Assembly: GCF_011605345.1 (NCBI RefSeq)
Contig: NZ_JAAOXM010000002.1
Location: 248,001 to 312,000 of the forward strand
From: Burkholderia sp. D-99
GTDB taxonomy: Bacteria > Pseudomonadota > Gammaproteobacteria > Burkholderiales > Burkholderiaceae
Length of the DNA stretch: 64,000 nt
Direction of reading: 5' to 3'
Position numbers and translations under genes: made by a program. This document shows, piece by piece, positions 10,110 to 18,357 of this stretch. Within the stretch, counting starts at the first letter, position 1; each line of letters opens with the position of its first letter. The notes beneath the pieces were generated by a model. The model did no database searches, was not told the origin of the DNA, and was given only the letters and a program-made list of their open reading frames with translations.

Positions 10110-10598
10110 ATGCGAACGCGCTGCCTTGCTGCCGGATTCATCGGATCCGGTTTCCTTCTGTGCGGCTGCACGACACCCATGGGTCAGCAAGCCGCTTCCG
10201 CCGGGACACCGCTGGAATATGTGCAGGCCCCCGATCAGTACGTGATCCCCGTGCCGCTCGCGCCGGCCGTCAAAGCCGGCAATCTTCTGTTCGTTTCGGG
10301 CATTCCCGCTTACGACCGGAACGGCAAGCTCGCGGTCGGCGACTTCACCAGGCAGATGACTCAGGCGATGGAGAACGTCACCGGAATCCTCAAGGCCGCA
10401 GGCACGGGCTGGGATCGCGTGGTGAAGGTGGATGTGATGCTGGTGCGGCGTGAAGACTTCAAGGAAATGAACCGCATCTACGCGGGTTACTTCCAGGCCG
10501 GGAAATTCCCGGCCCGAAGTACCGCAATCGTGGCGTCATTGCCGAATCCGGACTTCCTCGTGGAAATCGACTGTATCGCCGTGGTGGACAAGCGATGA
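10110..10598 (+). CDS. RidA/YjgF-family protein with lipoprotein signal
   Basis: 162 residues. The N-terminus ends in 'GFLLCGC', a lipobox with Cys near residue 19, predicting a lipid-anchored envelope protein. The rest is a complete Rid domain: 'AVKAGNLLFVSGIPAYDRNG', 'MTQAMENVTGILKAAG', the conserved arginine in 'PARSTAIVASLP' and 'VEIDCIAVV' at the end, the residues that in RidA bind imine intermediates. RidA normally works in the cytosol, hydrolysing enamines and imines from PLP enzymes. An exported version is unusual; a role in envelope chemistry is inference. A start about 50 bases downstream would lose the signal; the ATG at 10110 has CCGGGAG upstream. Confidence 0.82.
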   Translation: MRTRCLAAGFIGSGFLLCGCTTPMGQQAASAGTPLEYVQAPDQYVIPVPLAPAVKAGNLLFVSGIPAYDRNGKLAVGDFTRQMTQAMENVTGILKAAGTGWDRVVKVDVMLVRREDFKEMNRIYAGYFQAGKFPARSTAIVASLPNPDFLVEIDCIAVVDKR

Positions 10599-10600
10599 GG

Positions 10601-10624
10601 CATGTCGCGTACGATCGCGACATG
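10601..10624. terminator. Hairpin CATGTCGCG-N6-CGCGACATG between convergent genes
   Basis: Perfect 9-base arms around TACGAT, starting three bases after the rid stop and before the stop of the converging small gene at 10653. Position suggests a shared transcription end. Confidence 0.5.
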
Positions 10625-10652
10625 CACGCACCGCCCGCATCGAATGGCGCGA

Positions 10653-11036
10653 CTACGCCGCTCGCTGCAACAGGTCGGTCGCGAAAGACTTCGCGTGTTC
10701 GACAGCCTCCTGCGCGTCGCCGAACACACCGAGCTGATCCCAGTGCTCTTCGGCCGCATACGTTCCCTTCACGGCGAGCGCCCGCTGAACGCTCAACTGC
10801 GCCGCGTATTTGCCATCCTCCAGCGGACGGGCCGTCGCAACCACCTTGTGCGGCGGGCTGGCCCGCTCCGGCTGAATCAGCTCGACCGCCCCGCCGGCCA
10901 TGTCGACATTCATCAACTCGTTCCTGGCTTTGCAGTCCGGGCAGTAGAAGCACCACCCCGCATCCTCCTGATGGGGCCTGATCTGCCCGCGAGCGAGCAC
11001 GGCGCGGCATTCAACGTTTTCGCAGATGAACGGCAT
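10653..11036 (-). CDS. Small hypothetical protein with N-terminal cysteine clusters
   Basis: 127 residues. The start MPFICENVEC gives a C-x4-C pair and 'WCFYCPDCKARNEL' gives C-x2-C-x2-C at about residues 29-35, so a zinc-ribbon-like fold is possible. The remainder is hydrophilic and ends 'KSFATDLLQRAA'. No named family is recognised. Convergent with the rid gene and divergent from the GNAT gene at 11262. The gap 11037-11261 shows no further gene. Confidence 0.65.
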   Translation of the reverse strand: MPFICENVECRAVLARGQIRPHQEDAGWCFYCPDCKARNELMNVDMAGGAVELIQPERASPPHKVVATARPLEDGKYAAQLSVQRALAVKGTYAAEEHWDQLGVFGDAQEAVEHAKSFATDLLQRAA

Positions 11037-11261
11037 TGCAGTCTCCGAAGTTGTTTGTGGAAAATCCTAGCATGTCCGTCGACGGTCAACCACCGGCATC
11101 GTCATCGACTTGACCGCCGTGCCGGTGATTCGAGCCGCCGCGACGGTCAGGCGACCACCATAGCTCTTGACACACCGCGCACGCGGGTCGACCGGGCGCT
11201 CGCGAACCGGATGTCACCCGGGATAAACTGTCTGCCCGACCCACGAACCGAGCAATCCTCC

Positions 11262-11783
11262 ATGCTGATCCGCGTTGCAACCCTGTCCGATGCCATCCCG
11301 CTGGCCGAATTGAAGCGCGACACGTTTCGCGAAACCTTTCTGGAGGATGGCTTCGACATCGACTACCCACCGAACGACCTGGCTGCGTACGAGACCCGCA
11401 CCTATTCGGTGGAAGCGATCACGGGCCAGCTCGACGATCCCGAGTGCCGCACGTGGGTCGCTGAAAGCGACGACGGGCAGCTGGTGGGTTATGCACACGT
11501 GGGGCCGTGCAAGCTCCCGCACCCGGAAGTCGCCGACGGTTCGGGGGAGATCCATCAAATCTACCTTCGGCGGGATACGCAAGGGACCGGCGCCGGGCGC
11601 GCGTTGTTCGACTCCGCACTGGACTATCTCGCAACGGAACGCCCCGGCCCGGTATGGCTCGGCGTGTGGTCCGGCAACGCGAAGGCCATCGCGTTCTATG
11701 AGAAGGCCGGGTTCACGCGCGTCGGCACGTACGATTTCAAGGTCGGCGATTCGACCGATCTGGAATTCATCTACCGTCGCTGA
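11262..11783 (+). CDS. GNAT-family N-acetyltransferase
   Basis: 173 residues. 'IHQIYLRRDTQGTGAGRALF' contains the beta4 strand and the acetyl-CoA loop Q-G-T-G-A-G, followed by 'VWSGNAKAIAFYEKAGFTRV', the usual C-terminal signature; the set resembles the PaiA/SpeG-like GNAT group. The acceptor is unknown. The start was chosen at the MLIRVATLSDAIPLAEL beginning, which fits the family N-terminus. Upstream sequence is weak in ribosome-site purines. Followed by a strong promoter and a short Thr-rich ORF. Confidence 0.83.
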   Translation: MLIRVATLSDAIPLAELKRDTFRETFLEDGFDIDYPPNDLAAYETRTYSVEAITGQLDDPECRTWVAESDDGQLVGYAHVGPCKLPHPEVADGSGEIHQIYLRRDTQGTGAGRALFDSALDYLATERPGPVWLGVWSGNAKAIAFYEKAGFTRVGTYDFKVGDSTDLEFIYRR

Positions 11784-11808
11784 CGCGATGGATCGAGAAC
11801 CGGGGCGA

Positions 11809-11837
11809 TTGACGCGCCCCGGCCGATCGCGTTATCT
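11809..11837 (+). promoter_or_regulatory. Sigma-70 promoter TTGACG-N17-TTATCT
   Basis: The -35 box TTGACG (11809-11814) and -10 box TTATCT (11832-11837) are spaced 17 bases. The predicted start of transcription (about 11843-11845) falls on or beside the ATG of the Thr-rich ORF at 11845, so that ORF would be nearly leaderless. Confidence 0.6.
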
Positions 11838-11844
11838 TGAATTT

Positions 11845-11931
11845 ATGCAGCTCGATCCGATCCCCTTCGCAAGCATCACCACAACGACGACCATCGGCAA
11901 CGGTGGGTCGTCCGGGATGCGCACGCGGTAA
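11845..11931 (+). CDS. Putative threonine-rich leader peptide
   Basis: 28 codons beginning MQLDPIPF and containing a run of five threonine codons flanked by isoleucine, then 'GNGGSSG'. The run recalls enterobacterial ThrL, where Thr/Ile codons sense charged tRNA and the peptide ends near 'GNGAG'. A good promoter lies directly upstream and a hairpin begins 22 bases after the stop, the layout of an attenuator. The gene it would control is the monooxygenase-like gene at 12038, which has no obvious link to threonine. Whether it is translated is unproven. Confidence 0.45.
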   Translation: MQLDPIPFASITTTTTIGNGGSSGMRTR

Positions 11932-11952
11932 TCTTCGCAGCTGCATGTCACC

Positions 11953-11981
11953 AGGGCCCCGCCGGCAAAAGACGGGGCTCT
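11953..11981 (+). terminator. Candidate attenuator hairpin after the Thr-rich leader
   Basis: AGGGCCCCG (11953-11961) pairs with CGGGGCTCT (11973-11981), nine pairs including one G-T, around an 11-base loop. The following TCGCATTTG is only weakly T-rich. Located between the leader peptide and the ABM gene. Confidence 0.5.
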
Positions 11982-12037
11982 TCGCATTTGCGGCGCCTCG
12001 CTTGTCCGGCATCACGTCATATGAGCCAGGAGTCGCC

Positions 12038-12370
12038 ATGAACGAAGTCGATCATCAAGGCCGGAACAGCGCAGACGAGGTGCTGCTCGTCATCTCGATT
12101 CAAACCCTTCCCGGAAAGCGTCACGAGCAGATTGCCGCGTATGAACACCTCGCGCCCATCGTTCGCGCGGAACCCGGGTGCCTCCAGTACGACCTGCATC
12201 CCGTCGCCGACGATGAAAACCGGTTCGTGCTGATCGAGCGCTGGGCGTCGGCGGCCGCGCTGGCCGCTCACGACGCGACGCCGCATATGGTCGCCAACGA
12301 TGCGCGCAGCCCGGGGTTCAGGGCGGCACCGGCAACGGTGGTGCGATTGATGCCCGAGCGCGTCGCATAG
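12038..12370 (+). CDS. Putative quinol monooxygenase (ABM domain)
   Basis: 110 residues, the size of a stand-alone antibiotic-biosynthesis-monooxygenase (ABM/YgiN-like) protein. 'LLVISIQTLPGKRHEQIAAY', 'VRAEPGCLQYDLHPVADDEN' and 'FVLIERWASAAALAAHDATP' match the family layout in which a ferredoxin-like fold dimer oxidises quinol-like substrates without cofactor. The start is set by CAGGAG five bases upstream. Preceded by the putative leader and hairpin. The exact reaction is not predictable. Confidence 0.82.
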   Translation: MNEVDHQGRNSADEVLLVISIQTLPGKRHEQIAAYEHLAPIVRAEPGCLQYDLHPVADDENRFVLIERWASAAALAAHDATPHMVANDARSPGFRAAPATVVRLMPERVA

Positions 12371-12432
12371 GTGGAAAAGCGTTCGTCGCGAATTCCGGGG
12401 GGCGCTTCGCAGGTGCCCGCGTTCGGCGATGA

Positions 12433-12732
12433 AAGGCCGTTCGCGGCAACCTGTCTTCGAACAACATCGGAACATTTCGCGCCGGTGCGCTGGCGGGTGT
12501 CGGAATCGGCCTGTTCACTCGGGCTTCACTTGCCGGCGAACTTTGGCATCCCGACATAACCACCGTGCTCGACGATTCGTTGAACGAAGTCAAAGACGTC
12601 GGCCTCGTCTGTCCAAAATACCGGTATGTGTCGGCACCTGTCCGAATGGTGACGGATTTTATCCGTCACGCAGGCCTGCCGTGTTTAGGCAACCATCGGA
12701 GCGAAAATGCGCTCGGCCCCAATCGCGCGTGA
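12433..12732 (+). pseudogene. C-terminal remnant of a LysR-family regulator
   Basis: An open frame without a usable start encodes a recognisable end of a LysR effector-binding domain: 'LSSNNIGTFRAGALAGVGIG', then 'LFTRASLAGEL', 'ITTVLDDSLNEV' and 'YVSAPVRMVTDFIRHAGL'. In the family this corresponds to the last 90 or so residues (Gly-rich helix, VL-D strand and the final R-x2-x-DF helix). A stop at 12430-12432 precedes it, and nothing upstream encodes the HTH or the first effector subdomain, so it is a decayed gene. It fills most of the gap between the ABM gene and the gene at 12792. Confidence 0.7.
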
Positions 12733-12791
12733 CGCAGACACGCCGTGACTGAAACTGCGGGTGCCCGCATCAGGAAGGAATCAGCGCATCG

Positions 12792-13454
12792 TCAGTCACT
12801 GCGCGGATATGGCGACGGCGTCATTCGTGGATCGTTGGTCGGCATGTCGATACCCAGCAACGACAGAAGCGGCGGGTCAAAGCAATGTTGCGGGAAGAAG
12901 TGATTGAAATAGGAAACGTCCTCGCGTCGGTCCGACCTCTCGAACATCGCTTCAATCGGCCCCCAATAGTATTGCCAGGACAACCTGTCCATCTCGCGCT
13001 GTCGATCGCCCGGAAGCGCATCGGTTTCAATCGTGCTCAGCCCGTCGTGCGTGAATCGATAGACGCGCCAGAACCCGTCGCTCAGGAAATTCGGCGCACT
13101 CGGCGAGAACGCGACATAGTCCGCACCGGCTGCGTCCCGATACCCGGCAATGCGGGTAAATGCCTGAAAGGACGGGATGCCGGCCATGCGGTCCGGATCG
13201 CGTAATTCGAGCTGGTAGAAATAGAACAGCGTCTGCGTGGCTTCGTCATACCGGACGACCAGCTTGTTGCCGGGGTTGTGATACCACCCGGTCGCCGGAT
13301 CCGTGTATCCGCCATAACCGTCCGGCTGCAGGCCCGGCTTCCTGCCCAGGATGCATCGAACATCGTCGATCAGTGCATCACCCCAGTCGGCATAGAACTG
13401 ATTCAACCGTGTCTTGTCAATCGATACAGAAGCGTAGATACCTACCGGCTCCAT
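12792..13454 (-). CDS. Hypothetical protein, possibly acquired
   Basis: 220 residues, no recognised domain. It begins MEPVGIYASVSIDKTRLNQF and is rich in aromatic residues ('WQYYWGPIEAMFER', 'TLFYFYQLELRDPDRMAG'), with no signal peptide or membrane segment. Its base composition is less GC-rich than its neighbours, and with the LysR remnant next to it this suggests a recently acquired or decaying patch. A GGAG site lies seven bases before the ATG. Small soluble proteins of this kind are sometimes immunity proteins, but nothing here shows a partner toxin. Confidence 0.6.
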   Translation of the reverse strand: MEPVGIYASVSIDKTRLNQFYADWGDALIDDVRCILGRKPGLQPDGYGGYTDPATGWYHNPGNKLVVRYDEATQTLFYFYQLELRDPDRMAGIPSFQAFTRIAGYRDAAGADYVAFSPSAPNFLSDGFWRVYRFTHDGLSTIETDALPGDRQREMDRLSWQYYWGPIEAMFERSDRREDVSYFNHFFPQHCFDPPLLSLLGIDMPTNDPRMTPSPYPRSD

Positions 13455-13794
13455 GCGTTTGCTCCGTCAAGGTGGGTCCGATTCATCATCACGCATGTTA
13501 CAACCAGCCCCGGCGCGGGCGTGTCGGCACGTTGCAATCAATCGAACGGTACCCGGGGTTCGTGACGTAACCGGAACGAAAAATCGGCGAGCGCACGTAT
13601 GCAGAACAATGCGGCAATAACGCCATCGTCAATTCGGCATCACGCAAGGTCGAGTCGACCGCTGTCATTCGTGAAGCATTTGCTTTTGCTTCGGCTTTTG
13701 CGTCGATTCAAACAGCACCGCACCTGAATGCCTTTTCATTTCCCGCACATCACTTGCGTTACGATTCACGTCATCCTCAACTCCGTGGAAGCAC
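13455..13794. other. Gene-free region
   Basis: 340 bases between two divergent genes. No ORF, RNA or repeat is recognised. It should hold promoters for both; the part before 13795 is relatively AT-rich. Confidence 0.5.
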
Positions 13795-14877
13795 ATGAAG
13801 ACTCGCGCCATCGCGGTGAGCACAGTGCTCATTGCGCTTTTCGCCAGCGCAGCCGTGCCGCTCGTCGCCAGCGCCGCGCCTGCCCAGGAACCCAGCACGC
13901 CCAGCTACGACACCTACAAGTCATGGCTGGTCGCCTGCGACAACGGCTTGACCTGCGAGGCGAAGGGTCTCGCGAACGGTGGCGAGACCGGCGCAGACTT
14001 GCGCTTCATTCGCGCGGCCGGGCCGAACGGCACGCTCACGGTACGGCTGAGCGTCGCCACCGACACCAGCATCAATCTCGATGACCTGCGCGTCGACGAC
14101 GCGCCGCTGCGGCTGGACGACTCGGCCTGGCGCGCGAAATTAGACAACGGGATAGCGACGTTGTCGACCACGCGACCGGCGGCCGTGGCAGCCTTCGTCT
14201 CACGGCTTCGCAACGGCACGAAGCTTCAGTTCGGCGAGGATGCAAGCGCTTATGTTCCGCTCGATGGCATGGTCGCCGCGCTGCTGCGTGTCGATGACCG
14301 GCAAGGGCGCATCGGGGGAACTACCGCGTTGATCCGCAAGGGGCCTGCCCCCGCGTCCCAGGTCACGCCCGCACCGCCGCTACCCGTCGTACCGGAACGG
14401 AAGATCGCATCGCAGTTGTCCGATCAAGAAGAAGAAGAGCGCCTGATCGCGCGCGCGAAACGTATCCGGGATGCCAGCAGTTGTGAGGAGAATGCGTCAC
14501 GGTATCTCCATGAAACAGCGTATGCACTCGACAAGAGCAAGGCGCTCGTGTTTCTTCCATGCGTCATGGGCGCCTACCAGGGTTCGTCGGATGTGTTCAT
14601 CGCCCCGCGCATCGGTGGCGGAAAACCGGAGCCCGTCAAACTGCCGATCCCTGAAGGGGGCTTTTCAGACCCTTCACTGACCGAACCGTCCTTCGACCCG
14701 GCTACCGGCACCCTGTCGACTTTTGGCAAGGGACGCGGGCTGGCCGATTGCGGCTATCAGGCCAGCTGGATCTGGGATGGCCATGCGTTCCGGATGTCGG
14801 CTGAGTCGCAGCAGAAAACGTGTGGTGGCGTTCAAGGAGGCGACTGGCCCACGCTCTATCGGTCGCGAAGGAAGTAA
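13795..14877 (+). CDS. DUF1176-domain secreted protein
   Basis: 360 residues. The signal peptide MKTRAIAVSTVLIALFASAA ends near 'VASAAPA'. 'YDTYKSWLVACDNGLTCEAKG' and 'GADLRFIRAAGPNGTLTVRL' are typical of the DUF1176 N-terminal part (invasion-associated-locus-B-like repeat); the C-terminal 'LADCGYQASWIWDGHAFRM' with paired cysteines completes the family. Function is unknown; relatives are periplasmic. Monocistronic. The gap 14878-15040 shows nothing. Confidence 0.82.
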   Translation: MKTRAIAVSTVLIALFASAAVPLVASAAPAQEPSTPSYDTYKSWLVACDNGLTCEAKGLANGGETGADLRFIRAAGPNGTLTVRLSVATDTSINLDDLRVDDAPLRLDDSAWRAKLDNGIATLSTTRPAAVAAFVSRLRNGTKLQFGEDASAYVPLDGMVAALLRVDDRQGRIGGTTALIRKGPAPASQVTPAPPLPVVPERKIASQLSDQEEEERLIARAKRIRDASSCEENASRYLHETAYALDKSKALVFLPCVMGAYQGSSDVFIAPRIGGGKPEPVKLPIPEGGFSDPSLTEPSFDPATGTLSTFGKGRGLADCGYQASWIWDGHAFRMSAESQQKTCGGVQGGDWPTLYRSRRK

Positions 14878-15040
14878 GCCAGCGATCACTTTCGATGACG
14901 CTGATGCGATACGGTCGTTCTCGCGACCGCACTGGAGGCGGCTGACCACGGCATCGTCGACGATCCGGGCGGCGTTGCCGAACGAACGAGCGGGCCGGCC
15001 GCGCCGACACGCCGCCGCACGACCACGCCCGCCCGATCGC

Positions 15041-16525
15041 TCAGTAGCGGCTGCGCCCCCACAGCGTCTTCGGCTCGTCGAGCAAATGGCGCAGCCCGCT
15101 GCGCTCGATCGTGATTTCCGCGACTTCGTTCACCCGTTCGAGCACCGCGTGCTCGTCGACCGACAACACGCGCCGATCCTCCATCAGCACCCTTCCGCCC
15201 ACCATCGTCATGCACACGTCGGCCGCGTTCGCGAAACACGTCACGCGGTACACGGGCATGTTCATCGGCATCATGTGCGGCCGGAACAGGTCGACGAGGA
15301 TGATGTCGGCGAGCTTGCCGGCTTCGAGCGAACCGGCCTCGTGATCGATCGACAGCGCCTTCGCCGCATCGATCGTCACCATCTCCAGCACCTTGCCGTG
15401 CGGCAGCACGTCCGGGTCGCGGAAATGCCGGCGGTGGTAATGCATGCACTGCCACATGTGGCGGAACATGTCGTAGCCGCGATCGGGCGCCGCGCCGTCC
15501 GACGCGATCGCCACCGTCACGCCCGCATCGATCAGCTCGGGCACCGGGCAGCGCCCGATGATCGACATGATCGCGCTCGGGTTGTGGACGATCGCGGTGC
15601 CGGTCTCGACGCACGCCGCGATGTCGTCGTCGGTCAGGTCGATGCTGTGCGACATGAACGACGCCGGGCCGAGCAAGCCGAGCTCGCGATGCGCGAACGC
15701 GAGCGTGCCCGCGCGGTGGCCGTCCTGCGTGAACGTCAGCCCGCGCTCGCGCGCGAGCGCGCCGTAGCGCGCGGCCTGATCGCGGAAGTCGCGCTCGTAC
15801 TGCGCGAGCTCGGGATCGTGTTCGGGCCCGTACACGGGCAGCGTGAGCGCGATGCGGATCCGGCCATCGGCATCGCCGTGGCATTCGTCGACGATGCGCT
15901 CGCATACGTCGTACATCGTGTCGAAACCGATATCGCGCGTGTCGCTGCCGTCCGGCGTGTGGCGCGTATAGGCACGCGGCGCGGGCGGGCGCGACGGGCC
16001 AACCGCGACGATCGAGCGCGTACCGGTGCGCACGACCGCGTCGCAATGGCGCCGCGCATAGACCGGATCGTCGACGCGCATGATCGAATTGCCGCCGCCC
16101 AGCAGCGACACGCCCGTCGTCACGCCGGCCTTCAGCCGTTCGAGCGCGGCGAGATGCGATTCGGCTTCCCAGAACGCTTCATCGGACGCGCGCGTATAGA
16201 TCGTCTCGGCCGCGGCCGACCACGCATCGCCGTCGGCGCCGCCGATCGTGCGCAGCATCGCGTGGCCCGCGTGCGCATGCGCATCGATCAGGCCCGGCAG
16301 CACGGCCTTGCGGCGCGCGTCGATCGTGCGCGCGGAGCGGTAACGCGCCTGCAATTCATCGGTGCCGCCCACGGCGACGATGCGCTCGCCCTTCACCGCG
16401 ACCGCGCCGTTCTCGATCACGCGTCGCTGCGGGTCCATCGTGATCACGCAGCCGTTCGCGATCAGCGTGTCGATCGCTTCGCGGTTGTGGTCCCGGTTGT
16501 CCCCTCGCTTGTCCTCGGTAGTCAT
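15041..16525 (-). CDS. Amidohydrolase-superfamily deaminase (TRZ/ATZ, guanine-deaminase-like)
   Basis: 494 residues. The metal-binding beta1 motif H-x-H appears in 'VLPGLIDAHAHAGHAMLRTI' (about 75-90), 'FMSHSIDLTDDDIAACVETG' supplies the beta6 histidine region, and 'VAIASDGAAPDRGYDMF' the beta8 Asp. The family deaminates or dechlorinates nucleobases, triazines and related N-heterocycles using one zinc or iron. It is the last gene of an operon that begins with a porin and a sodium symporter, so the substrate is probably imported by them. The exact substrate is not determinable. Confidence 0.85.
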   Translation of the reverse strand: MTTEDKRGDNRDHNREAIDTLIANGCVITMDPQRRVIENGAVAVKGERIVAVGGTDELQARYRSARTIDARRKAVLPGLIDAHAHAGHAMLRTIGGADGDAWSAAAETIYTRASDEAFWEAESHLAALERLKAGVTTGVSLLGGGNSIMRVDDPVYARRHCDAVVRTGTRSIVAVGPSRPPAPRAYTRHTPDGSDTRDIGFDTMYDVCERIVDECHGDADGRIRIALTLPVYGPEHDPELAQYERDFRDQAARYGALARERGLTFTQDGHRAGTLAFAHRELGLLGPASFMSHSIDLTDDDIAACVETGTAIVHNPSAIMSIIGRCPVPELIDAGVTVAIASDGAAPDRGYDMFRHMWQCMHYHRRHFRDPDVLPHGKVLEMVTIDAAKALSIDHEAGSLEAGKLADIILVDLFRPHMMPMNMPVYRVTCFANAADVCMTMVGGRVLMEDRRVLSVDEHAVLERVNEVAEITIERSGLRHLLDEPKTLWGRSRY

Positions 16526-16630
16526 CGCTCAGTGTCCTGTTGTGGTTCGATGGGTCTTGCTGCCGTCCAGCGGCCGGGCCATCGGGCGGAACCCCGGCGG
16601 CCCGGCGACGGCGTCATGCATGAAAAGCGC

Positions 16631-18109
16631 TCACGCCGAACCGACCGGCGCCGCGATACGCGCCTTCAGCTTGCGCTGCACCGCGCTGATCACGATGAAC
16701 ACCACCGCATTCACCGCGAGCGCGACGAGCCCGGGGTTGATCGACGTCAGCGTGTTCGACGCGCCCGGGAACAGCGACGCGAGCGTCACGCCATAGTAGT
16801 TCGTCATCGCGATCACGATCGCACCGGCGACGATGCCCGCGAACGCGCCTTCACGCGTGCCGAACGGCCGCGTCAGGAAGCTCGACGCGAGCATCGGCAC
16901 GAGCTGCGTGAGCAGGCTCGACGAGAAGATCGCGAGCGTGACGAAGGTCGCGCCGCCGCGCAGCACGAAGTAGACGACCACCAGCGTGAAGATCGGCAGC
17001 GCGATTCGTGCGACGCGCGTCACCTCGCGGTCGGTCGCGTTCGGCGCGAAGCCATCACGGTAGATGTTGCGCGCGATCGTCGTCGAGGCGTTCAGCATGA
17101 TCAGCGAGCCCGGCACCAGCGCGGTGAGCAGCCCGGTGCCGCCGACGATGCCGACGAACCACGCGGGGAACGTCTGTTTCACGAGGCGCAGCAGCGCGAG
17201 ATCGGCCTGCGCGCCTTCGAGCCCGTGCACGGTCATCACGGCCGCGAAGCCGACGAGGAACAGGAACGCGATCAGCACCTGGTACAGCGGCATCAGGATC
17301 ACGTTGCGGCGCAGCGCGCGCTCGTCCTTCGCGACGTAGATCGCGGTGAAGCCGTGCGGATACAGGTAGTAGCCGAGCGACGTGAGCAGGATCGTCGAGT
17401 TGTACCAGCTCAGGTTGAAGCCGTGCTCGGGCATGCGCAGCAGTTCGGGATGCACGGCGTCGATCTTCGCGAACATCTCGCCCAGGCCGCCGTAGTAATG
17501 CATCGGCAGGTACAGGCCGAGGAAGATCGCGATCGCGAGGATCAGCACGTCCTTGAAGATCGCGATGCTCGCCGAGCCGTGGATGCCCGACACGACCATG
17601 TACACGGCCATCAGCGTCGCGGCGATCCAGATCGCGGCCGCCTGCGGAATCAGCCCGTACGACATCTCCGACACGATCACGCCGAGCCCGCGCAGCTGGA
17701 TCATCAGCAGCGACACCATCGCGAACACCGCGACGACCGACACCAGCACGCCGATCGCGCGGCTGTCGTACTTCGACGCGAAGTAGTCGGCGAACGACAC
17801 GAGCCCGCGCTCTTTCGCGTAGCGCCAGACCGCCGGCAACATCCAGTAGCCGATCACGAACGCAAGGCAGCCGTACGACAGGATGTAGAACGCGGGTACG
17901 CCCTTGCTGTAGGTCCAGCCGCTCGCGCCGAGGAACGAGAACGTCGAGAACGCCTCGCCGGCCATCAGCAGGAACGTGAGCAGCGAGCCGAAGCCGCGGC
18001 CGCCGACTGCCCACTGTTCGAGCGTGAGCTTGCGGCCGCGGCGCGCCATCACGCCGATCGCGAGCGCGAACACGGCGAACGCCGCGATGATGATGATCGA
18101 AGCGTTCAT
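16631..18109 (-). CDS. Sodium:solute symporter family transporter
   Basis: 492 residues, about 13 membrane segments starting MNASIIIIAAFAVFALAIGV. 'WAVGGRGFGSLLTFLLMAGE' and 'FSTFSFLGASGWTYSKGVPA' are the conserved helix 1-2 features of the SSS family. It takes up an organic solute with sodium. Its start overlaps the stop of the small DUF3311 gene by four bases (ATGA), so the two are translationally coupled, as in PanF/YhdT-type pairs. The likely substrate is that of the downstream amidohydrolase. Confidence 0.88.
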   Translation of the reverse strand: MNASIIIIAAFAVFALAIGVMARRGRKLTLEQWAVGGRGFGSLLTFLLMAGEAFSTFSFLGASGWTYSKGVPAFYILSYGCLAFVIGYWMLPAVWRYAKERGLVSFADYFASKYDSRAIGVLVSVVAVFAMVSLLMIQLRGLGVIVSEMSYGLIPQAAAIWIAATLMAVYMVVSGIHGSASIAIFKDVLILAIAIFLGLYLPMHYYGGLGEMFAKIDAVHPELLRMPEHGFNLSWYNSTILLTSLGYYLYPHGFTAIYVAKDERALRRNVILMPLYQVLIAFLFLVGFAAVMTVHGLEGAQADLALLRLVKQTFPAWFVGIVGGTGLLTALVPGSLIMLNASTTIARNIYRDGFAPNATDREVTRVARIALPIFTLVVVYFVLRGGATFVTLAIFSSSLLTQLVPMLASSFLTRPFGTREGAFAGIVAGAIVIAMTNYYGVTLASLFPGASNTLTSINPGLVALAVNAVVFIVISAVQRKLKARIAAPVGSA

Positions 18110-18318
18110 CGCGCGTCTCCCGAACGGCCCGCGCGGGCCGCGTCGCGCTCGTCGAGATGGAACAGGATCGCGAGGATCGCGGCCGTCGCCGCCATCCAGA
18201 TCAGGTTCCAGACGAGCAGGAACGGCAGCCCGAACACCAGCGGCCGCACCTCGGCAATCGAACCGCCCGCATACATCCCGACGAACGGCAAAGCCGCCAG
18301 CAACAGTTTGAATTTCAT
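18106..18318 (-). CDS. Small DUF3311-type membrane protein
   Basis: 70 residues with two membrane helices ('LLLAALPFVGMYAGGSIAEV' and 'GLPFLLVWNLIWMAATAAIL') and a basic C-terminus. Proteins of this kind regularly precede and overlap SSS symporter genes and are thought to be accessory subunits. GGAGG sits just upstream of the ATG. Confidence 0.8.
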   Translation of the reverse strand: MKFKLLLAALPFVGMYAGGSIAEVRPLVFGLPFLLVWNLIWMAATAAILAILFHLDERDAARAGRSGDAR

Positions 18319-18357
18319 GTGAGCCTCCTGCGGAAGACGCGCGTACGCATCAGGACA

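Noticed and set aside
12649..12669. Inverted repeat GTGACGGAT-TTT-ATCCGTCAC
   Set aside because: It lies inside the LysR remnant and encodes the conserved V-T-D-F-I-R-H stretch, so the symmetry may be coincidental; not called a terminator.
14878..15040. Possible gene fragment between DUF1176 and the amidohydrolase
   Set aside because: No frame shows family resemblance.
14723..18322. A 1199-codon plus-strand open frame opposite the amidohydrolase and symporter
   Set aside because: Arg/His/Asp-rich composition typical of the antisense frame of GC-rich genes; the minus strand encodes well-recognised families.
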